NCBI GenBank assembly: GCA_914767715.1
Contig: OU612066.1
Span: 30,416,283-30,480,282, forward strand
Source: Membranipora membranacea
Lineage: Eukaryota; Bryozoa; Gymnolaemata; Cheilostomatida; Membraniporidae
Direction of reading: 5' to 3'
Length of the DNA: 64,000 bases
Shown here: positions 54,784-64,000 of the stretch, piece by piece
Numbering within the stretch: position 1 is the first letter of the stretch
Layout: every line of letters begins with the position of its first letter
Notes under the pieces: model-generated
Databases searched by the model: none
What the model was told of the DNA's origin: nothing
What the model saw: the letters and a program-made list of their open reading frames with translations, nothing else
Program-made: the position numbers and the translations under genes

Positions 54784-57700
54784 ATGATGACAAATGGGTG
54801 TGAATTGGTCAGTGACACAGATGAAGACAAAACATTGATAAAGAATGTGTTGTTCTGTATATTTGACAACCGGGAAGGGCCCAGGATAGTGTATCAGGTT
54901 TGTAGTAGGCTATGTTACGTTCTTGTTACAAATGAACTAAGCTGATGATATTACGCTATGTTATATTGCATCCTGCCTTGCTTGGTTGGTTAAACACATT
55001 TCTCCTATTGTGATCTGGCAAGCTACCATGTTGATTTTATCTGATACTCAAAGTTTTTAATGCAGTCATGAACAATGTGTATTTGCTCACTTCATTAATC
55101 TGTATGTTATTTCCAGGTACCTGAATCGAATGCATGTGTGAATGATGATGATTTTCACTCCATACAGAATTATCTTATACCCAAGGAAGAGCTACAACAG
55201 AAACTCATCACTGTGTAGGTCAAATAATCATGTTCAGAGTTCATTATGATGTCTGTAACCAGCTTACATCTGCTTAGACAAGTTGTTATCTTGAGAGCTG
55301 CTGTGACAGCGGGATAATTTTTGTTTTTTATTTGTGAACTCATTTTTTGCATCAGTCATACTTGTAACAAGGCTGTTCCCAGACCATTTTGCAATAATCC
55401 ATCTATCTATCTAGCTAGCTTTGTTCACGACATTGATACGAACATTTGAATCTTGTTCTTCAGTATCAGGACCATAGAGTTATCCCCTTCAATGATCAGG
55501 ACATGGTATATTTTAGTATGATTTTAACACCTCCTTACCTTGGTAAGAGCAACTTGTATTTACACTTTATGCCAAATAACAAAATGTTTTTTTTTGTATT
55601 TTAGTAAAGCCTTTGGGCATAAAATTCTTGGCTGTCCAGCTCACATGTCAAACCCTGATACTTATGTGAGGAATGCCTTTAAATTCAATGTGTGCTTCGT
55701 ACTCAAACCTAACGCCAATACCACCTGCTATGAGAAAGTACTGAAGAAACTTGTACAGTACCTTACTGTCTTAGAGGTAGGTTTTAAAGATCCTGAGGCG
55801 TTATCGGCTTTACTGAGGTTTACCCCCCTACATTAATTCTGACACAATTTTCTACAATAATCAGCGTATAGTATTTTCTAGATAAACTTAACACATACAA
55901 CAGCCTACCTTCCCTGATCTGATCTTTGTTGTGAATCTTTTTTTGATTTATTGAGGAAAGATGTTTTTTTTCAAATATTTGAATTGGCTCATTAGGTTTA
56001 TATTGATAGAATAAGTGATTTTTACTTTAAATTTCATTCATCAAGGAGAATTCAACTTCACCATAGTCAAGTCCAAAGTTTAGTCAGGAGAAGATTATCA
56101 CTAATCAGTACAGTCAATTCTTTAAAAACACAGAGCATGTCGTCACTTTGACAAACAAAATCTTGATCGTTCAAATCATGTCATATTGAGGTCATATATT
56201 ATTTATTACTGTCATTCTGGGGATGATATCATTTCTGTGTGCTTTATGAACAATCATAACCAACAACACAAGACCGGGGTCAGCATTTCTTTGCGACACT
56301 GTTGGGTTAAGACAAACCTCATTTTCAACAGTTGGAGTCAGACTATTTGAGCAGTGAATTCCCTAAGAACAGAAGCACTCCTGCCAAGGAGAAGCAGTAC
56401 ATTACTCCTCTCAAAAATGTTCTGGAACTGGTGGTAGAAAAACTCAACACAGAAGGATGCTGTGCCATCCCTATAGGTAAATGACTACAATCAACTGCAA
56501 TGTGAGGCCCATCTGACAGGTTTACCATAGAAGAATCGTAAATTAATTTGTAACATTTTTTCATTGAAGGGTCAGTCCTATTAGAAAAGTGGATATCTTA
56601 CCCCGGTAAATCGAATATTGTGAGTTCATAGGGCAAATAAAAATAATAAAAAATTGTGGAAAATAGCTATTAGTTTTTATTTAATTTTTCAGCAAGGATC
56701 ATAGTTGCTCATAGTGGTCAGGAGGAGGCAATAAATCACTATGATCCACTATGATCCCAATTTTCAGACTTTGCAGCAGTTTAACTGCAATTAGGTTCAC
56801 ATGGCTGTTTTATTTCATTTGCCCTAATGACTTTTCAGTCTGAGATCTTTAAAACCATACCAAATATGGCCTAGTAGGACTGTCACTTTAATAAATTGAA
56901 AATCCGGCCTGATGGTTTGATGCTTCATTCTTGAGGGTATTATGTTAAATGCTTTCTTTGACATTTAGCTTTGAGGTCGATCAACATGGAGCATTGAGGT
57001 CGATTGTCATTTACTTATTTGTTTTTCGGGATTACACTTATTTACAAATACCAGCTTTCTAAGATTGAGGTCTCGAGACAAAAATTAGTTATTTACTTCA
57101 TGACAATTCCATAAATATTTAACACTACAATGTTCCTTTCATATTCTTTAGATGAAGCTAATACTATACATTTAAAGTTGATGCCTAGTTTTGGAGTGCC
57201 GGCTCAGATACATGACCATGATGTACCGTATCTTACCTTCAGATTAGATGATTACCACACTCAGCAGTGGGATCTCGCAACACAACAGGTCCGTTACCAA
57301 AAAAATACTAAAACTCGGCTAGCACCGGTCGTCTGGTTTGATGCATTGCACAAAGCCAATCGCTTCTCAGCCTATTGGCTAAGATCAAAGTGTCACTGTC
57401 AATGGGCGATTAGTGCCTGTTTTCAGTTTTTAGCGGCTTGCTTGCTGCACACCCAAGTTCAGGAGGTCCTCTATGGCCTCACCTCTAGGATGCATTCTAG
57501 TGTTCTAGGATGTATCACACTCTCAGTACAATGATTCTGGACAACTTGCATTCCTCTTTAGGGGCATCCCAACCTCTTTTTTTCATAAACAGCGCATTGC
57601 ACAAAGCCCATTTTTACTCATCAAATCTTAGTATTGAAAATGGAATGAATCATCGATTTCATAAAAATATTGGCTCATGTGTGATGTTCAGATCAAGTAT

Positions 57701-60700
57701 ACCTGTGATGACCAGAACCTTTGTTCATGCATGAGATGTATGAGACATTTTTTGATTGTTTAGGATTATTCATAAACATATAAGTACCCTTATTTTTATG
57801 TTTATCGGATTATCTAGAACCTGATCTGTGTTGGTTGCTAAGTAGCCGATAACTCAAATAAATAGATATGCCGGGCTTTAGAATTAGTTGATATTCAGGT
57901 TTCCAATGTGATTGTTGATTCTGTTTTAGATCTTACCAGTGATTGATGGTTTCAAGCATGTTGCTCTGATAGCAGCTGAATCTAACAAAGACGTACTGCT
58001 TGTCAAAGCTCTCATACAAAACCTGCTGTATGTTTCTATTTTTAATATAATATCACTGATAGGGCCTGTGGTCGGAATTAAATTGTTTCTGCTCAGTTGG
58101 ATCAATATGTCATAAGCAGAGGTGCTAGGGGGCTGGAACCATCCTTGAAAGCTTCCCTATCGGGACTCAAACACAAATCGCACAAATTGCCCGGATGTGG
58201 ATAGCAAGCGTGTTAACCGATTGCATCATCTCCCCATCACCATGTTTCTGGTCATATTATGGCTCTAAATGATATTACTTACTTACTTAGAATTATTTAA
58301 AGTTTATACTCAAGTATGTTGACACACATTATACATGAAGATGGTAAAGTTTAGATCAAGTTTAATCTATTTAAATTCAATTCTTATGACTCCCCCTTCG
58401 CTGGTCAGTCAGCCATTGACCATTCAAGAGTTTAAGATTGATCCAAGATAGAATTATGCTTGTACATCAAAAGGCTTCCTGATCTCAGTTTCCAATGTGA
58501 ACTGAGCATTCAATGCGTTATTATCAATGCATCTGGCTGCTTTTCATTTCACTTTTTAGATACTACAAGCTGGTGATAATCATACCTATATTCCAATATT
58601 CTAATGTATACATGGTCACTGCTGACATACAGAAACTATACCGGTCTAAAGATCTACAAAACAGGTGTATGCAGTCTGTCAAACAACCAAGTAAGCAACT
58701 AGTATTAAGTATTACATAAGAGAGTAATTTGTGAGTAGTAGTGCTTAAGTATATAATGCAAACTGAACTGAAGATACAAATCTAACATTATGGTATTATA
58801 ACTGCAACAAATATTAGCAATTCTTGTGCAGCTGTCCGTAGTGATCGTCATTATGTTCAGATTGTGATAAGTTTCAGCTTTAAAATCATTTTGATGTTGC
58901 ATGCATCAAGTTAGCACTGCATAAATTCAACACTTAGTCAATTATGTTTAAATGCACATACACAGATTTTCGTATATACTTCATCCAGATTGCCTGAACA
59001 TGTTCCGTCCCTCCTCCCCAAATTTCCGGTATAGTCTGACAAATTATCGCAGTTGACTATGCACTAAATATTGGAGGGGTGAATACTATTAATATGTTTT
59101 CATTATGCTCTGTTTGACAGTTCGACAGATGCCAACTTTTGATAACATACTGAGAGTTTACTCATGTTTTACTCATGGTCAGATGACTACTGTCAAACAA
59201 GTGTGTATCAAACTACAACCTCATGAACTGGATATCGATATCAGGTAAGCACCCTCTTACAGGGTGTGAAGTACTCCTACAAACATGATTTGCCGCTGCT
59301 GCTATGTTTTAATAGACAAATATATATATGTTACTCACTCTCTGTGACTATTAACTGGGAGAAAATGACAAACTGTTTCATGAGGGGACAACTTGAAAAA
59401 TAATGATTATTATTATGTGTTTTATTGAGGTTTTCGAAAATAACAATTTTTTGACCTCATAAACAAATAACAAAAAAAGAAAAATATATTTAAATATGTT
59501 CGGATACAATAATTAAGTTTGACTGTATGTGATTGATAGAAATTACGGTTCACTAAATGAAATGAATCGGTTTAAAAATATTGATTTGCCGTATTTGGTC
59601 CTATATTTTGGTTTTATTTTTCTACGTCCTGACCGCAAGGTTCTATTGTGTATTTTACAGGAATTAATGAGTTTAAAGGATGAAAAATGAGGTGTTCTTG
59701 CCTCGAGGTACAAGTTATACCTGCGAAACAGGTTTCTATGGGTATATAATCGTATAGCCTATAAATGAATAATAGAAGAATCCTTGACTTGTATCAGGCC
59801 GTCAGATTTACCTGACTTTTGTCTCACATGTCTTATTCACATTGTTTATTTTACAGAAAGCTGATACAGTTTGGAGTCATTAACAAGTTTATTAGAAGGA
59901 TACACAAATATCCAGTGAGATCAGGACAGGTGTCAGAGTCAGGAAGTCAGATCATCAAATACTGTGATGGGCTTCACTCTTATGATGAGATCTGCTGCGC
60001 CCTGGGTAGGTGTTGAGTTATTTAGTGTACTGTTTCAACTTGTTTTCCCTAATGCTTATAGATTTCAAAGCTGTACTTCTTTTTCAAAATGCACACACAA
60101 GCATTAAATGTCGTAAAGAAAGATTGCAAGACTTTAAAAAAGCAAGTTTAATAATTGAACCATAGAAATAAGATCCAAAATAATAGTAGCTTTTTTAAAT
60201 AGGTTCTTCTACCATTGAGGTAATCGTAACTGCTCCTATGAGATCAGATAGCAAGTATTATCATGATAATAACAGCAAATTGTCTTGTGCTGAGATATAA
60301 CAGTTGTGATGAAGCCTTTTCTCATCATAAAAGGGGTTTTTATCAGTGGGGGATGAAAATATTGACATGAAAATTATGCAAACATTTTGCTTAAACCCAA
60401 TGATTATGATCAAGGTTTCCTTGTGTCACTATCTTATTTCTAGCCAATTTATTGACTCTATGTGATTGGTTGTTGGGTTAGAAAAAGATCCAATGCCGGG
60501 TCACTGAAAGTTCCTAATGTGATTATGGTGAAAGCAAAACCGTATAATTGTCCAGTTGCTGAATAAAATTCTGTGAATAATTGAATCCCTCTCCTGTATG
60601 GTCTTAACCTTTAGAATTTTGATGCATATTTGATCAGTTTAGTTTTTGTTTTCATTCTCATACGTTACAATGTTTGTTCTTTTTAGGTTTGAGTTATGAG

Positions 60701-60754
60701 GAGTTGGATACCAAGATAGAAGATGAGCCCTCAATTCTCATTTGCTGGAAATGA
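54784..60754 (+). CDS. NPRL2: NPRL2, GATOR1 complex subunit
   Basis: NPRL2 with NPRL3 and DEPDC5 forms GATOR1, the GTPase-activating complex for RagA/B that shuts off mTORC1 at the lysosome when amino acids are scarce. Ten exons: 54784-54897, 55117-55214, 55605-55776, 56332-56476, 57152-57288, 57930-58027, 58560-58690, 59121-59244, 59857-60005 and 60687-60754 (TGA). Total 1236 nt, 411 residues (human 380), all phases agree. Diagnostic matches run the full length: EGPRIVYQVPE (longin domain start), ELQQKLITV, HKILGCPAHM, FNVCFVLKPNA, DEANTIHLKL, QQWDLATQQILPVIDGFKHV, IPIFQYSNVY, RKLIQFGVINKFIRRIHKYP, CDGLHSYDEICC and the terminal ILICWK. The first ATG of a doublet (54784, 54787) is taken as start. 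The extra length is at the acidic N-terminus and in internal loops. It appears fully functional. Confidence 0.96.
58150..58240 (-). repeat. tRNA-derived SINE or tRNA pseudogene in NPRL2 intron 6
   Basis: The minus strand contains an A-box-like GATGCAATCGGTTAACACGC and, about 45 bases on, a B-box-like GTGTTTGAGTCCCGATA. Its anticodon-side sequence differs from the 7-14 kb family, so this is a second tRNA-like family. The acceptor stem is not convincing, so it is not a functional tRNA gene. Confidence 0.5.
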
Positions 60755-61984
60755 GCCAATTTGCAGCAAGATAAATCTGTATTATATGCTGAGGTGCTAG
60801 TAAGTAGCTGAAGTAGCTCGGAGTTATTCCACAGTGACTGAAGGAGTGCAGGCATCTGCCTATTGGCAGTGGCTACGACTATCAATGGAAGCACTTTGTT
60901 TCCATGAGTCTTCTGATCAGAAAATTCCAGCTAGATTTTTCAGACATTCTTTGTTGTCTAAACAGTCCTGCCATCTTGACATGCGCAGGATTGTTGTACA
61001 CCACCCTATATGGCTTTGGGAGAATATGCATAAGAATAGTTGCAGTTCAAGCATAATCAGTTAAATCTTCATAGACAATGCTATTTTAGTGTTAGCCCCA
61101 TGTTGTAGTAATTTGGCTGTAGGCAAGATCACAGCTTGTTTTAGGTGGCCGTATTTTTAAAACCAACACTTACTGTTGCAAGGGATTTTGCTGAAAGACT
61201 TATTTAATTGCAGGGAAAATTGTATTTTCTGTAAAAGAAATTACACACGGTGCTCTAAGCTAAGTAGTTTATACAGAACCAATAGCCTGTGGAGCCATAT
61301 CTTTATTTTATATCAATATGGGTTTATTTTTATATTATTGATATAAACATTTTATTATGTTGTGACATGTAAATTCGGGATTGTGCTCCCTTTGTTTTGG
61401 GGCTATGTTGTTTGTTTTAAGGTCCTCACACTATTGTTGCTAAGCAACAAATAAAATGTCTGCTTATACTTTAGATGGATGATTTCTATGGAATTAGTTC
61501 ATTCACTTGCAGTTTTGTCATTCTCATCAATTACTACCAGGCAAATTTGTGGTTTGTTTCAACACCTTAACCTAGTTAGAGAAAAACTACTATCCATGCA
61601 TTGTAAAGCTCCTGTTGTGTGTAAGAAGTGTTTAGGTAGTGATGATTTACGGTTTTCTCCACCTATTTACATAATAGAAGACAACAGATACAACAGATTA
61701 TCCATGGTCGTTGTTCTCAGTATCTAGTGAATCAGTCGACATTGTTAAATTATGAGACTTGCAGCATCAGTTATCCATGTTACTCCACATGCTTGAAAGT
61801 TCTACTACTATTCCATTCAAAAAGTGTTTAAGCATTCATACTGTTAAATACAGATCATTCACGCCATGTCAATGCTAGCCCTTGCTTACCAGTAATCATT
61901 TGATAAGCATGTCACTGCACAAGGCCACATTGGATTGTCATATTACACCGATTTTGTGCCATTAGATCACACTTAGCTGGCATC
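60755..61984. other. No gene recognised; NPRL2 3' flank
   Basis: Contains an AATAAA at about 61449, 700 bases after the NPRL2 stop, which may be its polyadenylation signal. Open frames at 60834-61064 and 61479-61727 have no recognisable domain. Confidence 0.45.
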
Positions 61985-64000
61985 ATGTATTCTGGTCTGG
62001 ATCTCTCGGTACTGGATACAATGAAGACCTCTGGAGATGAGACAAAGACTTCTAATAATGAAGTCGGGGATATCCTCATTAAGGTGAGAGTTTGGTGAAT
62101 GCGCCATCTCGGTGGAAGACAATAAATATGTTAACATTTGCAAGATGTTAGTTGCCGGTATGTCATGATCACAGTAATCAAAGGATACTTTTGTTGGGCA
62201 GGACTCTCTAGCCACCCTCTCTCTAGTTACTGTGACGTATATCGCGATGTATGAATGAAAAATAAAAGATCTATCAACCTTGCTGCTTCACTCTCGCATG
62301 TTTTTCAATGTGAGTGTAGTATATATGTTATTTATATTATATATATATATATATATTTATATATATAACATAATGTACTATTTGTCACAGGTACATGAAG
62401 ACCTACTGGATATCAAAGAGAAGTTGATGAGTAATGGACAGGTTGACGTATCAGTCTTACAGAACGCCATCGAGAAAACTGAGTCTAGTATCAAAGTAAG
62501 TATGTCTGCGTTTCAGTTGAGAACACTTAAATTCTAAGACTACACTACATATTTACATAGCTCGAATTGTGTATCGTAGGTGTTAATACATCAAACTTCC
62601 TGTTGCGTTCTTAGTATTGTTGTATAATGAGGCTATCCGATTGATCGCCTAGTTATTAGGAGCTAAAATAATCTATTAAATTCTTAGTAAATACGTAAAA
62701 TGAATCTATATCTTGCAAAGAGTAAGCAAAGAGCAAGCAAAGAGTAAGGGACTAGACTCTAGAGTCCCTAACTCCTTGGCTTGCTTTGGGAGTTGCATCT
62801 GATTGACTTGTATCTCACGGTGTTCAAACTATTCATTCAGATGGCTTACGGAGTCACTTTATGTCTAAATACCCTCCCTTTTTTTGCAGAATCAGACAGT
62901 GAAAGTTCTCAATGTTATCAATAACCAAGTTAACACACTGCCTAGCTTACAAGAGCAAACAATGTTAGAGCGAAGTCCTATGGCTGAAACTACATGGGAT
63001 CTGCAGGTCTCTCAGGGTATCACCCCTGTATCCAATACTCCTATGGCCCCGAGGCTAAAGACCAACAAGTACGTTCATCCATTCATGTAATCATTACATC
63101 ACATTGAGTGAAATAAGTATCAAATCGGTTTGAAATCATTAAATGACCTTAATTTGATATTTCAAACGTATATTGATCAAACTTTTTGTTAAATGCAGCA
63201 AATCAGATTACTGATACTACATAGATGCTTGATGTTGTGTTTGTGTAACTTCTTATTTCGCTTAAGTCAAATAATTTAACTTTAAATTCTTTCATCTTGA
63301 AGTGGGTTTGAGCTGCAAACATGAACCTTGAACCAGAGGGTTGATTTAAGTGACCTTAAAGTGACATGGAAAAACTGCAAAACTGCAAAGAACTTTGTGC
63401 ACAAAACGATCACTGTTCATTTCCTATGCGCTAATTTGTGATCTAAACTCTTTCGCTTGCTGCCTGACACACGTATCCCTCAACTTCCCACTGAAGTCCG
63501 TTGACTACTGGGTTTCGGTTGGCCCCCAGGTGTGCTCCGACCTGCCTGCGAACAGAGAGCAACCTGGCGCAGAGGTTGCGGCCTAGCCCTTTAGGCAACT
63601 AAAAGTTTGCCGCCCATGCTTCGAGATGTGGCATGTGATAAGACAACTTGATTTTAATCAACCATTTTTAAGACTTAAGGATTTTGTGATACTGATCAGG
63701 ATATGTTTACCCAAGGTTTCAAAAGAACACAGTAGAACCTAACAGGATGTGTGGGTGTAGTATACTCATGTTATTGTTGTCTCAAACTTGATTGATTGCA
63801 GGACACCATCTAAGCCAGCCAGAGATCAGTACAGTTTTACACCAGCTGAGAAACTCAAACTAAAGATGGCTCAGACGGCCATGTTTAATCCTCAGAATGA
63901 GCAGAATCGTAACCAGATGAACGATAATTACGGCATACAACTTCCACTGATAAATGATCCCAGGAGCAGAGCGTCAACGGTAAGAGTCAGCAATGAAAAC
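61985..64000 (+). CDS. 5' part of an unrecognised multi-exon gene, continues past the window
   Basis: Exons 61985-62083, 62391-62495, 62890-63068 and 63802-63979 join in phase (0, 0, 2, 0) to give 187 residues, and the last ends in a GTAAGA donor. The start MYSGLDLSVLDTM is the first ATG after a stop-containing stretch. The protein is soluble, with a predicted helical stretch VHEDLLDIKEKLMSNGQVDV and LQNAIEKTESSIKNQTVKVL (heptad-like spacing, possible coiled coil). A Pro/Ser/Gln-rich region and SFTPAEKLKLKMAQTAMF follow. No signal peptide or membrane segment. I do not recognise the family. The helix-rich, coiled-coil style is seen in centrosomal and ciliary proteins, but that is only a resemblance. 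Confidence 0.65.
62338..62366. repeat. (AT)n tract in intron 1 of the last gene
   Basis: Short run of TA/AT dinucleotides 25-50 bases before the exon at 62391. Confidence 0.85.

Noticed and set aside
54784..60754. Initial assignment to NPRL3
   Set aside because: The motifs GCPAHM, DEANTIHLKL, QQWDLATQQILP and the terminal ILICWK match NPRL2, not NPRL3.

Overview
This is eukaryotic, animal DNA. Genes sit on both strands and are cut by GT-AG introns of roughly 150-1900 bases. The sequence is AT-rich and holds remnants of LINE, Ty3/Gypsy, MITE and tRNA-derived elements. Coding content includes complete methionine aminopeptidase 2 and NPRL2 genes, Notch-ligand-type N-terminal (MNNL/C2) domains, an ShK-type cysteine domain and an actinoporin-like gene. 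Together these suggest a non-bilaterian or other marine invertebrate. A sponge or cnidarian is my best guess, but the sequence alone does not settle it.

Layout. 1-21 kb is mostly decayed mobile DNA: a LINE with ORF1 and a broken ORF2, two opposed LINE 3' ends, a ~0.9 kb element with three tRNA-like heads present in two inverted copies, a ~0.6 kb MITE, an 8-bp satellite and a frameshifted Ty3/Gypsy pol. Scattered in it are exons of an SLC18B1-like MFS transporter that looks broken, and one possible doublecortin-type exon. 22-36 kb holds two same-strand paralogous genes for secreted, threonine-rich, mucin-like proteins with tandem MNNL-like domains (three in the first, two in the second) and no DSL or EGF domains. 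The first has an ShKT-like exon near its 3' end whose inclusion or skipping would change the C-terminus. The second has two opposite single-base frame breaks. 37.9-38.8 kb (minus) is an actinoporin-like gene with a frame break. 39.9-42.9 kb (minus) is an intact five-exon gene of unknown function.

44.2-50.6 kb (minus) is a complete ten-exon METAP2 gene with a hairpin-rich MITE in intron 2. 54.8-60.8 kb (plus) is a complete ten-exon NPRL2 gene (GATOR1 subunit). These two housekeeping genes are head to head, and an old PHD-finger LINE whose reverse transcriptase lacks its catalytic FADD box fills most of the gap. From 62 kb an unrecognised multi-exon gene runs off the right edge.

Exon boundaries were set by hand from splice sites, phase and homology. 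For the first mucin-like gene, METAP2, NPRL2 and the unknown 446-aa gene, summed exon lengths are exact multiples of three and the phases agree at every junction, so those models are strong. Nothing bacterial, viral or CRISPR-like was seen. The most novel items are the MNNL-mucin gene pair with its predicted splice switch, the actinoporin-like gene, and the triple tRNA-headed repeat.
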